DNA of 64,000 nucleotides from Streptococcus suis YS161 (GCF_002760245.1 NZ_ASCA01000033.1:1-64000); one strand, 5' to 3'. Shown: positions 41,540 to 49,713, counted from the first letter of the stretch. Translations and numbers: made by a program. The notes: generated by a model from the sequence alone, not told the origin.

Positions 41540-42079
41540 TTACAACTCAGCAATCTGGCTCAAATTAACTTCAGCAATGGTATCATTACCAAACATAGAG
41601 ATAACCATCTTAACCTTGTTGTTGTCGATTTCTGTAATTTTACCTGTGTAGTCTGTGAAGGCACCGTCGATGATACGAACAGTGTCGCCAACTTTGACAT
41701 CAATATCAAATTCTTGAACGGTTTGTCCCATAGACACCAAGATTTGACGGATTTCTTCTTCCAAAAGTGGAGTTGGTTTTGAACGGTTACCGTGTGAACC
41801 CACGAAACCTGTAACGTTTGGCGTGTTACGAACCACAAACCAAGCTTCATCGGTCATAACCATTTCAACCAAAACATAACCAGGGAAACGGTTTTCTTCC
41901 ACTTCCTTGACCTCACCGTTCTTTTCAACCTGAACGGTCTGAGTAGGAATTTCTACACGAAGGATGTTTTCCAACATGTTATAAGTGTGGGCACGTTGGA
42001 GCAAGTTTTCCTTCACTTTATTTTCATATCCTGAATAGGTTTGCAGAACAAACCAGCCCTTATCAAAACTATCGTACAT
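41540..42079 (-). CDS. nusG: Transcription termination/antitermination factor NusG
   Basis: A 179-residue elongation factor with the NGN domain (WFVLQTYSGYENKVKENLLQRA; FPGYVLVEMVMTDEAWFVVRNTPNVTGFVG) and a C-terminal KOW domain (VKVGDTVRIIDGAFTDYTGKITEIDNNKVKM). It couples RNA polymerase with Rho or ribosomes. It is in the rpmG-secE-nusG order. It has its own TATAAT-type promoter and a terminator-like hairpin between secE and nusG. Confidence 0.98.
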   Translation of the reverse strand: MYDSFDKGWFVLQTYSGYENKVKENLLQRAHTYNMLENILRVEIPTQTVQVEKNGEVKEVEENRFPGYVLVEMVMTDEAWFVVRNTPNVTGFVGSHGNRSKPTPLLEEEIRQILVSMGQTVQEFDIDVKVGDTVRIIDGAFTDYTGKITEIDNNKVKMVISMFGNDTIAEVNLSQIAEL

Positions 42080-42123
42080 TGTTACTTCCTTTCTTTGGAA
42101 ACACGGAATTTTTAGACGCTAAA

Positions 42124-42181
42124 AAAAGCCCGAAGGCTTTCGCTTTTCTTTATTATATCACTTCCATTTTACAAATGGCAA
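42124..42181 (-). promoter_or_regulatory. nusG promoter followed directly by a terminator-like hairpin
   Basis: Minus-strand -35 TTGCCA (42176-42181) and -10 TATAAT (42152-42157), 18-bp spacer. About 10 bases after the -10 comes GAAAGCC-TTCG-GGCTTTT with seven T (42121-42143), a classic intrinsic terminator shape in the nusG leader. Confidence 0.65.
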
Positions 42182-42188
42182 GTATTTT

Positions 42189-42365
42189 CTAGAAAAGATT
42201 GATCAAGCTCATGATTCCTCGTGACAAAATCAAGTCAAAGAGGTAAACCACCGCTACGAAAAAGGCAGTATATTCCACTACAGACACGAAATCCGTCCAG
42301 CTCTGCTTACGAGTTGGCCAAGACGTATCTTTTAAAATGCGGATAATGTCTTTGATAAATTTCAT
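42189..42365 (-). CDS. secE: Preprotein translocase subunit SecE
   Basis: A 58-residue single-span membrane protein, MKFIKDIIRILKDTSWPTRK... ending SLINLF. The TSWPTRKQSWTD amphipathic segment and the following hydrophobic helix (FVSVVEYTAFFVAVVYLFDLIL) are diagnostic of SecE, the clamp of SecY. It is 9 bases after rpmG and is the usual nusG neighbour. Confidence 0.95.
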   Translation of the reverse strand: MKFIKDIIRILKDTSWPTRKQSWTDFVSVVEYTAFFVAVVYLFDLILSRGIMSLINLF

Positions 42366-42374
42366 GCGTGACTC

Positions 42375-42527
42375 CTATCTGGTTTCCTTGTGAACAGTGT
42401 ATTGTCCACAGTGTTTACAAAATTTATTTACTTCTAACCGTGTTGGCTTGGGATTGCTCGAAAGGCTGATTGAATAGTTTCGAGAACCACAAACAGTACA
42501 GGCTAGGCTTGCTTTTTTTAGTGCCAT
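42375..42527 (-). CDS. rpmG: 50S ribosomal protein L33
   Basis: A 50-residue zinc-ribbon L33 with paired CxxC motifs: [14 protein letters not shown] and [16 protein letters not shown]. Encoded directly upstream of secE, the standard order in streptococci. The cysteine-containing (C+) form depends on zinc. Confidence 0.95.
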   Translation of the reverse strand: MALKKASLACTVCGSRNYSISLSSNPKPTRLEVNKFCKHCGQYTVHKETR

Positions 42528-42560
42528 AAAGCCCTCCATCCTTTTCATTCTACCATGTTT

Positions 42561-44774
42561 TTATGGATTTGACAACTCTCCAAACCAAGACGTGATGTTA
42601 TCCCACAAGGTTTTTGCTCTTTCTGGTAACTGTGCATCGATTAGATTTTGTTTGGTTTGCTCAATCAAGTTTTTCGCCTGATCTGAAATTTCTTGTACCT
42701 GTTCTTGACCAAGACTTGATTCAGTTTGTGCAGCTTCATCTGGAGCTACTTCTACAATACCATTTTGTGCATAGGCATTTTCTACTTCGAACTGAGTTCC
42801 TGCAGTATATGGCAAGATTGAATTGGCTACAGTCTGGAAGACCGACGGAGCCATCCAGTAGCTACTGCTATCTATATAATGATTTTCATCTGTCTGCTCA
42901 AAACCAACCCACTGACTGATGACCAAATCAGGTGTGTAGGCAATATGCCACTGGTCATTGACAAGATTGACATCAAAACTCGTTTCAGTTGTTCCTGTTT
43001 TCCCAGCAATATAATAATTGGCCGCATCTGCTGTCACTCCCGTACCATTGGTATAGGTTCCAAGCATCATTGCTGTCATCTTATCTGCGACAGATCGGTC
43101 AATCACCTTGGTACTTGTTTCACGATGCTCTGCTAAAACCTTTCCACTAGCCGTTTCAATACGAGTGATGAGGTGGGCATCCTTCATCACCCCCTTATTC
43201 GCAAAAGTAGCGTAGGCCTGGGCCATTTGCAGAGGATTAGTCTCCACTCCAGAACCAATTGAAACACCCAAAACTTTCTCGACATTTTCCATATCAAGTC
43301 CAAACTTTTGTCCATACTCGAAGGCTTTGTCAATCCCCAAGGTGTTCACTATATAAGCTACTGGTAAATTGTAAGAGAGAGCCAAAGCTTGATACATTGG
43401 AATGGTATCGGAAGTCGAATAATCATAGTTATGCAAGGTGTAATCGCCGTAGGTTTCTGTATGGTTATCCAGAGCCATATCAATCGACCAGCCCGCCGCT
43501 ACTGCTGGAGCATAGGCAACAAGAGGCTTGATTGTTGAACCAGGACTGCGCTTGGCTTGTGTCGCAAAGTTGAAGGTCCGAAAGACTGCATCCTCTGAAC
43601 TGTTAACTCGACCAACCAAGGCGCGAACTCCACCAGTCGTCGGATCAAGCGCTACGCTAGCAGCCTGAGCATGGGTACCATCAAAACTTGACGTTGGGAA
43701 CATAGTCTCATCATTAAAAATCACCTGCATGCTGGCTTGAGAATTTTGATCCATCTCTGTGTAAATCCTATAGCCGTTATTAATAATGTCTGATTCTTTC
43801 AGTCCGTATCGCTCAATCGCCTCAGCAATCACAGCATCAAAATAGGATGGATAGGAATAATTGCTTTGTTTCCCTGTATAGGTATCTGAAAGCTGACTGG
43901 CTAGGTCTACTTGGAAACCTGCATCTGCAGTCGCCTGATCAATATAACCAGCATTGACCATATTTTGCAGAACTGTATCCCGACGATTAACTGCATTTTC
44001 TAGAGAATAATAAGGATTATAAATCTCAGGTCCCTTAAGCATACCTGCAATGACGGCCGCTTGCTCAAGAGTAAGATCACTGGCTGGAATACCGAAGTAC
44101 TTTTGACTTGCATCTTCCACTCCCCAAACACCGTTTCCAAAGTAGGCATTGTTGAGATACATGGTCAAAATTTCTTGCTTACTGTACTTTTTATTGATTT
44201 CCAGAGCCAAAAAGAATTCTCGAGCCTTTCGACTGATGGTCTGATCCTGAGTTAGAAAGGCATTTTTTGCCAATTGCTGGGTAATAGTTGAACCACCTCC
44301 AGACCGACCTAACGTCAAGGCAGCCAAAATTGTACGCTGGTAATTAATGCCTGAATTTTTGTAGAAACTCCGATCTTCTGTAGCGATAACGGCATTCTCT
44401 AAATTATCAGAGACAGCATCCAGCTCTACATAGGTCCCCTTCTGACCAGACAATGTCCCAGCTTCCGCACCATCTTTATCGTAAATAATCGTTGTAGCTT
44501 TTAGCGCCTGTTGTAAATCACCAACATTAGCTGTCTTTGCAAGGAAAAATAGATAGCCACCTACTGTAAGAACTGTCAGGACCATTAAAATGATTAAAAT
44601 TTTAGTCAGTTGATAACGGCGCCAAAATTTACGAATCGGCTCCGGAATACGTGATTTTTTCTTTGGTTTATCAACAGAGCCACGATTTCCCCTGCGGCGA
44701 CGGCTAGGTCGGTCTTCATGATCAATTTGGAAATCTTCTGGAACTTCAATCGGCTGATGTTGCAAATCGTCCAT
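42561..44774 (-). CDS. pbp2A: Class A penicillin-binding protein PBP2a
   Basis: A bifunctional peptidoglycan glycosyltransferase/transpeptidase of 737 residues. A cytoplasmic basic N-terminus (RPSRRRRGNRGSVDKPKKKSR) and one membrane helix (residues ~58-80) precede the GT51 domain (VIATEDRSFYKNSGINYQRT, GGSTITQQLAKNAFL, KAREFFLALEINKKYSKQEILTMYLN). The transpeptidase has SxxK in KRSPGSTIKPL, SYN in ALSYNLPVAY and KTG in IAGKTGTTETS. It is external to the membrane. Confidence 0.96.
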   Translation of the reverse strand: MDDLQHQPIEVPEDFQIDHEDRPSRRRRGNRGSVDKPKKKSRIPEPIRKFWRRYQLTKILIILMVLTVLTVGGYLFFLAKTANVGDLQQALKATTIIYDKDGAEAGTLSGQKGTYVELDAVSDNLENAVIATEDRSFYKNSGINYQRTILAALTLGRSGGGSTITQQLAKNAFLTQDQTISRKAREFFLALEINKKYSKQEILTMYLNNAYFGNGVWGVEDASQKYFGIPASDLTLEQAAVIAGMLKGPEIYNPYYSLENAVNRRDTVLQNMVNAGYIDQATADAGFQVDLASQLSDTYTGKQSNYSYPSYFDAVIAEAIERYGLKESDIINNGYRIYTEMDQNSQASMQVIFNDETMFPTSSFDGTHAQAASVALDPTTGGVRALVGRVNSSEDAVFRTFNFATQAKRSPGSTIKPLVAYAPAVAAGWSIDMALDNHTETYGDYTLHNYDYSTSDTIPMYQALALSYNLPVAYIVNTLGIDKAFEYGQKFGLDMENVEKVLGVSIGSGVETNPLQMAQAYATFANKGVMKDAHLITRIETASGKVLAEHRETSTKVIDRSVADKMTAMMLGTYTNGTGVTADAANYYIAGKTGTTETSFDVNLVNDQWHIAYTPDLVISQWVGFEQTDENHYIDSSSYWMAPSVFQTVANSILPYTAGTQFEVENAYAQNGIVEVAPDEAAQTESSLGQEQVQEISDQAKNLIEQTKQNLIDAQLPERAKTLWDNITSWFGELSNP

Positions 44775-44926
44775 ACTTTACCTCTTTCTAGTGAATTTTG
44801 TACCATTATACACCATTTCCTAAAAACTAGCAGAAAAAAGCCTGCGATAACTTGTGACAACATACAGGGAATTTTTTCCAAAAATATGATAAAATAGGGT
44901 CATTCTGAACAAATAAGAGGATTCCC

Positions 44927-45895
44927 ATGACACAAGTATATGATATTACCATCATCGGTGGCGGACCTGTCGGTCTCTTCGCTGCCTTCTATGCCCACCT
45001 CCGTCAAGCCAAGGTCAAAATCATTGACTCTCTGCCCCAACTGGGTGGCCAGCCTGCCATTCTCTATCCTGAGAAGGCCATTTTGGACATTCCGGCCTTT
45101 CCAAGTCTGACCGGACAGGAGTTGACCGACAATCTCCTTGCACAACTGGCACCCTTTGACACAACTATCTGCCTCAATGAAACCTTAACTGCCATTGAGC
45201 CTGGGGAAACCATTACCCTAACGACTAACAAGGGCAGCCACCAGACCAAGACCCTGATTATCGCCATGGGTGGCGGGGCCTTCAAGCCTCGTCCGCTGGA
45301 GATTGACGGTGCCGACAGCTTTGACAACGTCCACTACCACGTATCCAATATCCAGCAGTATGCCGACAAGGACATCGTCGTCTTGGGTGGCGGTGACTCT
45401 GCGGTCGATTGGTCCCTGGCCTTTGAAAAAATTGCCAAGACCACTCACATCGTCCACCGTCGCGACAACTTCCGCGCCCTTGAACACAGCGTAGAGGAAC
45501 TCAAGCAGTCCAGCGTCACCATCCACACACCTTTTATCCCTAAAGGGCTTTCTGGGGAAAATGGCAGAGCTTCTGCCATTGATTTCGATAAGGTTAAGAG
45601 CGAGGACAAACTCAGCCTGTCTTTCGACCACCTCTTTGTCAACTACGGTTTCAAATCATCTGTCGGCACGCTGAAAGAATGGGGCTTGGAACTCAATCGC
45701 CACCGCATTGTCGTCAACAGCAAGCAAGAAACCTCTGTCCCTGGTATCTATGCTATCGGTGATTGTTGCTTCTACGAGGGTAAGATTGACCTGATTGCGA
45801 CTGGCCTGGGCGAAGCCCCAACCGCTGTTAACAATGCCATGAACTACCTCAATCCAAACGAAAAAGTGCAACCCAAGCACTCAACCAGCCTATAA
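44927..45895 (+). CDS. fnr: Ferredoxin/flavodoxin--NADP reductase (thioredoxin reductase-like)
   Basis: A 322-residue FAD enzyme of the TrxB-like FNR type found in Firmicutes. FAD is bound through DITIIGGGPVGLFAAFYAHLRQAKVKIIDS, and NAD(P)H through DIVVLGGGDSAVDWSLAFE. The redox CxxC of true thioredoxin reductases is absent, and the C-terminal FAD motif GIYAIGDCCFYEGKIDLIATGLGEAPTAVNNA is present. Its stop is one base before the pseudouridine synthase ATG. Divergent from pbp2A. Confidence 0.92.
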   Translation: MTQVYDITIIGGGPVGLFAAFYAHLRQAKVKIIDSLPQLGGQPAILYPEKAILDIPAFPSLTGQELTDNLLAQLAPFDTTICLNETLTAIEPGETITLTTNKGSHQTKTLIIAMGGGAFKPRPLEIDGADSFDNVHYHVSNIQQYADKDIVVLGGGDSAVDWSLAFEKIAKTTHIVHRRDNFRALEHSVEELKQSSVTIHTPFIPKGLSGENGRASAIDFDKVKSEDKLSLSFDHLFVNYGFKSSVGTLKEWGLELNRHRIVVNSKQETSVPGIYAIGDCCFYEGKIDLIATGLGEAPTAVNNAMNYLNPNEKVQPKHSTSL

Positions 45896-45896
45896 G

Positions 45897-46760
45897 ATGA
45901 AAATTGACATTCGCATTCCCCAAGCCTTTCCACAACTGACTGTCAAGGAGGTCTTGGAAGATTATTTTCTCATTCCCAGAAAAATCCGCCACTTCCTCCG
46001 CACCAAGAAGCACGTCCGTGTCAACGGCGAGCTGATTAATTGGCAGAGCCCGATTACCGCAGGCGACCTGCTAGAATTGACCTTTGACCAGGAAGATTAT
46101 CCTAAAAAAAGCATTCCTCTGGGACAGGCGAACTTGGTGGAGGAACTCTATCAAGATGAGCATTTGATTATCGTCAACAAGCCCGAAGGCATGAAAACCC
46201 ACGGAAATGAGCCGACGGAAATTGCCCTGCTCAACCATGTCTCTGCCTATGTCGGTCAGACCTGCTATGTGGTCCACAGGCTGGATATGGAAACCAGCGG
46301 AGCCATTCTCTTTGCCAAAAATCCCTTTATCCTGCCCATTCTCAATCGGCTCTTGGAAGACAAGGTCATCTACCGTGACTACCTAGCCCTCTGCCAAGGC
46401 CAGCTAAGAAAGACAGACTGGATTATCACCGATAAAATCGGACGAGACCGACACGACCGCAGAAAGCGGGTGGTCGATAATCGCAAGGGACAGGTAGCTC
46501 TTACCCAGGTCCGCCGCTTGAAGACCCTTGGTAAAAATAGTCTGGTATCCTGCCGCCTCCAGACAGGTCGGACCCACCAGATCCGAGTTCATTTAGCCCA
46601 CCACGGTCATGCTCTAATCGGTGACCCGCTTTACAGTCAAGTCGCTGGCCCCCGCCTCATGCTCCACGCCCAAAAACTCAGCCTGACCCACCCGCTGACA
46701 CTCGAAGAAATTAGTGTCGAAGCAAGGTCGGAGAGTTTTGAGAAGGTGATGAGAAAGTAA
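45897..46760 (+). CDS. RluD-family pseudouridine synthase
   Basis: A 287-residue RNA-modifying enzyme. An S4-like N-terminal region (IRHFLRTKKHVRVNGELINWQSPITAGDLLELTF) precedes the catalytic domain with IIVNKPEGMKTHGNE and CYVVHRLDMETSGAILFAKNPFI (catalytic Asp in HRLD) and the late motif CRLQTGRTHQIRVHLAHHGHALIGDPLYS. It isomerises uridines in rRNA or tRNA; the exact site is not deducible. Coupled to fnr. Confidence 0.93.
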   Translation: MKIDIRIPQAFPQLTVKEVLEDYFLIPRKIRHFLRTKKHVRVNGELINWQSPITAGDLLELTFDQEDYPKKSIPLGQANLVEELYQDEHLIIVNKPEGMKTHGNEPTEIALLNHVSAYVGQTCYVVHRLDMETSGAILFAKNPFILPILNRLLEDKVIYRDYLALCQGQLRKTDWIITDKIGRDRHDRRKRVVDNRKGQVALTQVRRLKTLGKNSLVSCRLQTGRTHQIRVHLAHHGHALIGDPLYSQVAGPRLMLHAQKLSLTHPLTLEEISVEARSESFEKVMRK

Positions 46761-46763
46761 AGA

Positions 46764-46799
46764 AACTCACTATTTCATCAGTTGAAATAGTGAGTTTTT
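46764..46799. terminator. Bidirectional terminator
   Basis: Perfect 14-bp stem AACTCACTATTTCA (46764-46777)/TGAAATAGTGAGTT (46783-46796) with TTTTT. It separates the pseudouridine synthase gene (+) from the membrane-protein operon (-). Confidence 0.9.
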
Positions 46800-46814
46800 A
46801 CATGTCAGTAGCAT

Positions 46815-47066
46815 CTATTTAGCAGTTCTTCTCTTAGGATCCAATCTGGAGTAAACAAAACTTCCCAGATAGACGATAACAAGAGCTCCTGTAACCAAGC
46901 CTAACATTGCATTAAAGTCCTGTGCACTGGGAAGAACACTCACGAGTAAACAGACCAGAAAAGCAACTGTAGCATTCAACTCTTCCTTCTTCTTGTAATA
47001 GAGATAGAGTTGGTTCAGCACAACTACATTTAGCGATAGGGCAACAAATAGTAGATGGATTGGCAT
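46815..47066 (-). CDS. Small membrane protein of unknown function (last gene of the small-ORF locus)
   Basis: From MPIHLLFVALSLNVVVLNQL the product is 83 residues with three hydrophobic stretches and a basic tail (SRLDPKRRTAK). The start at 47066 is preferred because GAGGAGG ends six bases upstream; an in-frame Met at 47081 would place that site inside its own coding sequence. It is 21 bases after the preceding small gene. I recognise no family. Possible roles such as immunity are inference from context. Confidence 0.65.
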   Translation of the reverse strand: MPIHLLFVALSLNVVVLNQLYLYYKKKEELNATVAFLVCLLVSVLPSAQDFNAMLGLVTGALVIVYLGSFVYSRLDPKRRTAK

Positions 47067-47087
47067 TCGTTTCCTCCTCAAATGAAA

Positions 47088-47264
47088 CTAATTTTTCTTA
47101 TTTCGTTTCAGCAATTGCACAAAGGCAAGGTTGAAAAATACGACGTAAATCACCAATTCAAGCCTTCCGATATCGGACAAGCCCAATCGGTAGAGAAAGG
47201 CTACCATCAGTATCACTACCAGAATCACGTAGCCTATCTTTTTCCAAAATTTTATTTTTGCCAT
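47088..47264 (-). CDS. 58-residue membrane protein of unknown function
   Basis: MAKIKFWKKIGYVILVVILM opens a protein with two hydrophobic helices separated by YRLGLSDIGRLE, ending LLKRNKKN. GGAGG lies four bases before the ATG. It sits between the 248-residue membrane protein and the 83-residue one, in the same direction, with short gaps. Not similar to anything I recognise. Confidence 0.7.
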   Translation of the reverse strand: MAKIKFWKKIGYVILVVILMVAFLYRLGLSDIGRLELVIYVVFFNLAFVQLLKRNKKN

Positions 47265-47298
47265 AGCACCTCCAAGAACAAGAGTCTAAATTGTCGCA

Positions 47299-48045
47299 TT
47301 ATAAATCTGGAGAATCTTGTTCCTTACCAGCAATGATTTGCCTACTTAACCTGTATTCCCTCTGTTTTAATAAGGGAATCAGGAAATTGGAAAAAACCAG
47401 AACCCCTGCATACAGAGTCACATGAGATTCCGTCCATAGCAGACAAAATAAGCCTATATATACCAACTGTTCCAGAAAAATCAAGCCAACCAAATGGTTA
47501 AGTAGCAGGCTCCCTCTAACTAGCTTAACCAGTTTAACCCTTGCGTAGCAGTCAACTAGATATTTCACAACCAATAGAAAAAGCAGAAACAAAGTTGGGA
47601 CAAAACTTTGAACCAATAAACTAACTAACATAAGCCCATAACTGATTTTTGTCAGGCTTGATAACTGACCATTTTTGTCAATTTTTGATTCGAAAGCCTG
47701 AACATGTCTCAATTCTTCTTGTAAATCGCTAGACGATTCCTTAGCTAAGAAGAAACAAATCAAGCACTGCAATACACCTACTAAAAACACGATTCCTAAT
47801 CTTAGATAGAAAGCCAATTCCCCAAAACTGAGGCACCAGCCCAAAAGGAGGAAGGAATTGATCGTTAACAACAGGCAAAGTTGTTTCGATTTTGTATAAT
47901 AAATCGGTACTGCAGACAGGATATATACAAAAGTCAGACCAGCTAAGACTAAGCCTGATAGTTCTAACGGCAGAGTAGAAAAGGCTCCTAAAATAAGTAT
48001 CAGAACGATCAACAGAATTTGTAAAATAGTTATTTTTTGAATCAT
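47299..48045 (-). CDS. Multi-pass membrane protein of unknown function
   Basis: 248 residues with about seven to eight hydrophobic segments: the first begins ITILQILLIVLILILGAF, a charged cytoplasmic-type loop KESSSDLQEELRHVQAFESKIDKN lies near the middle, and the C-terminus is polar (RQIIAGKEQDSPDL). No ABC, protease or transporter motif is visible. It starts one base after the stop of a 28-codon ORF, suggesting coupling. Codon use and AT content are like the rest of this locus and lower in GC than the neighbouring housekeeping genes. Confidence 0.7.
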   Translation of the reverse strand: MIQKITILQILLIVLILILGAFSTLPLELSGLVLAGLTFVYILSAVPIYYTKSKQLCLLLTINSFLLLGWCLSFGELAFYLRLGIVFLVGVLQCLICFFLAKESSSDLQEELRHVQAFESKIDKNGQLSSLTKISYGLMLVSLLVQSFVPTLFLLFLLVVKYLVDCYARVKLVKLVRGSLLLNHLVGLIFLEQLVYIGLFCLLWTESHVTLYAGVLVFSNFLIPLLKQREYRLSRQIIAGKEQDSPDL

Positions 48046-48046
48046 C

Positions 48047-48133
48047 TTACTGCCCTATCCCTATAATCTCTTGAAGACACCGATTTTTTCCAAATACTCT
48101 TTCAATAAAATGATCTAGCAATCCCATTTCCAT
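48047..48133 (-). CDS. 28-residue peptide ORF
   Basis: An AAAGGAG site is six bases before ATG. The product starts MEMGLLDHFIERVFGKNRCL and ends QEIIGIGQ, an amphipathic helix-like sequence with one Cys. The stop codon is one base before the 248-residue gene start. It could be a translational leader for that gene or a real peptide. Confidence 0.5.
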   Translation of the reverse strand: MEMGLLDHFIERVFGKNRCLQEIIGIGQ

Positions 48134-48255
48134 AGGCTCTCCTTTTCTCTATGACGTTACAATAAACGAATAGCTTATCTCTCTGTTAAATACACAACTG
48201 CATCAACAGCTACTGCACCAGCAATTACAGCAAGCGTCCTTTCTACAAGTGTATA

Positions 48256-48438
48256 TCATTTTTTCCACATCAATTTCGCATAGAACATCATGGCTAGAAT
48301 CAAAAGAAAGAAGAGGATATTTATCCCTATAATCCATTGTTTTACCTCTTCGCTCACATGATCATAAGCTAAAAATGTAAATGATGAGAGAAGCAGACAG
48401 CCAAAAAAGACAAGTACAAAGATTTTTTCAATTTTCAT
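48256..48438 (-). CDS. 60-residue two-helix membrane protein
   Basis: MKIEKIFVLVFFGCLLLSSF forms a first membrane helix and IIGINILFFLLILAMMFYAK a second, with a short polar loop HVSEEVKQ between. After its TGA stop the same frame continues 26 codons (YTLVERTLAVIAGAVAVDAV...) with a second hydrophobic stretch but no clear start codon. The function is unknown; the size is like that of immunity or accessory peptides of bacteriocin loci (inference). Confidence 0.6.
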   Translation of the reverse strand: MKIEKIFVLVFFGCLLLSSFTFLAYDHVSEEVKQWIIGINILFFLLILAMMFYAKLMWKK

Positions 48439-48486
48439 CGTTTCATTACCTCACAACGTGGAAGAGCCTGGATAGAAAAGCAATCC

Positions 48487-49431
48487 TCATTTCAATACAT
48501 CCAAAATAATTGGAATCTCCGAAACAGCCAAGGATAGATCCAACTTATTCTCAAGTTCGATGTTCCTATATATTTCATCTACCAGCAAATAATAATACGG
48601 ACGCTCCCCAGTCCACGAATCCAGTATCTTTTTATAAATCCTATATTCTTCCTTATTTTCCCTCTGCATGTATAGATTTATCTTGATGGTATCTAAGAAA
48701 CTATAGTGTTCCCTACCATTTTCTATGTTTTCAAAATAAGACTTTTCCAAACTTTCTATCGCTTCAACTTCTTCCCTGTTCAACCTACTTTTTATCAAAA
48801 TCAGGTAACAAAGCAACTGATAAACCAAGTCCTTGTTACCAAGAAAGCTTTCATCCCAAAATTCTTTCAGATGAATTTTATCTTCTTTTCTGACTAAAGC
48901 TGTCAAAATTCTTGATTTGTGCCGATAAAAATGTCGATACTCCTTCAAAAAAAATCCAGTGTGAAAGAAAGTTATGAGGGAAAATGGAAGTAACGGGAGT
49001 AAACTTCCCCTAAAATCTAGAAGATGGACACCTAACATAAATAGTAGGAACTGAAAAGTAAAAAATATAGTTGTATAAACTTGAAAATATCCCCTATATT
49101 TCGTAGAACCTCTGTCTTCTAAATAAATGGCAGGAGAAAGACCGAAAAATTGTAAGAACAAGAAACAGGGTATATGTACATTATCAAAAGATAAATAGGT
49201 GCAGAAATAGCTATAAATAATCTTCTGGTTTGTCAAAAATGAAGCCAGCATAAAAGATAAGGTAGAAATGAGTTGGTTGATAAATAAAAAGATTGGCGTA
49301 CCAACTAGAAAAAACACCAGGGTAAATAATAACAAACCATCCCCATATCTGCCGATAAAAATCGGCGGAATACAAACAAGAGAGAATATCAGTACTCCTA
49401 CTAATAGCACGAAATAATGCCGCAGTTTCAT
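48487..49431 (-). CDS. Membrane protein with cytoplasmic C-terminal domain, unknown function
   Basis: 314 residues. The first ~185 contain about six hydrophobic segments (from HYFVLLVGVLIFSLVCIPPI), and the last ~125 are soluble and helical (KIHLKEFWDESFLGNKDLVY..., EREN- and YR-rich, ending VSEIPIILDVLK). I recognise no catalytic motif. The start follows a weak AAGAAG site and lies four bases after a 17-codon ORF, so it may be translationally coupled. AT-rich like the rest of the locus. Confidence 0.7.
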   Translation of the reverse strand: MKLRHYFVLLVGVLIFSLVCIPPIFIGRYGDGLLLFTLVFFLVGTPIFLFINQLISTLSFMLASFLTNQKIIYSYFCTYLSFDNVHIPCFLFLQFFGLSPAIYLEDRGSTKYRGYFQVYTTIFFTFQFLLFMLGVHLLDFRGSLLPLLPFSLITFFHTGFFLKEYRHFYRHKSRILTALVRKEDKIHLKEFWDESFLGNKDLVYQLLCYLILIKSRLNREEVEAIESLEKSYFENIENGREHYSFLDTIKINLYMQRENKEEYRIYKKILDSWTGERPYYYLLVDEIYRNIELENKLDLSLAVSEIPIILDVLK

Positions 49432-49435
49432 CTTC

Positions 49436-49489
49436 TTAATTCCATTCTAAATGTTTGATATCATTATAAGCAATAACGAGGCTAAACAT
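49436..49489 (-). CDS. 17-residue peptide ORF
   Basis: MFSLVIAYNDIKHLEWN is preceded by GAGGTGA six bases before its ATG and stops four bases before the 314-residue gene. The ribosome binding site lies in one arm of a CGAGG/CCTCG hairpin (49480-49502). Its size and mixed hydrophobic/aromatic composition suit a signalling peptide for an RRNPP regulator or a translational coupler; neither is shown. Confidence 0.5.
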   Translation of the reverse strand: MFSLVIAYNDIKHLEWN

Positions 49490-49525
49490 TTGTCTCACCT
49501 CGCTAAACTGTCTAATTTACAATCA

Positions 49526-49639
49526 TCAATAAAGCAGACGCCAGCCGTAAAGTGCCGCCCCCAATCCAACAGCTGCTACCAACCCAGCTATTCCAGTTAT
49601 CGCAAGAACTGTAGTAGAAATCGAGGCAACTTTAGCCAT
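49526..49639 (-). CDS. Hydrophobic Gly/Ala-rich peptide, 37 residues (bacteriocin-like)
   Basis: It begins MAKVASISTTVLAITGIAGL and ends GAALYGWRLLY, with several GxxxG/GxxxA spacings in one membrane-length helix. It is the first substantial ORF after a consensus promoter. Its ATG has no ribosome binding site of its own. Instead AAAGGGG serves an ATG at 49661 that opens a 9-codon ORF (MKRIPVFNG, 49632-49661) whose end overlaps this start in another frame. One base fewer in the T run at 49640-49644 would fuse them into a 44-residue peptide. The bacteriocin-like character is inferred from composition. Confidence 0.55.
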   Translation of the reverse strand: MAKVASISTTVLAITGIAGLVAAVGLGAALYGWRLLY

Positions 49640-49684
49640 TAAAAACGGGTATTCTTTTCATTTTGTAACCCCTTTCTTTTCTAC

Positions 49685-49713
49685 AGTATAACTGTTTCGT
49701 TACTTGTTGTCAA
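49685..49713 (-). promoter_or_regulatory. Consensus promoter of the small-peptide/membrane-protein operon
   Basis: Minus-strand -35 TTGACA (49708-49713) and -10 TATACT (49685-49690) with exactly 17 bp between, 24 bases before the first ATG. The strong match suggests high or repressor-controlled expression. Confidence 0.8.

Noticed and set aside
48200-48256. Cysteine-rich 18-codon ORF (MIYTCRKDACCNCWCSSC) on the minus strand
   Set aside because: No ribosome binding site. It is an out-of-frame reading of the Ala/Val-rich segment that continues the 60-residue gene, so the cysteines are probably an accident of frame.
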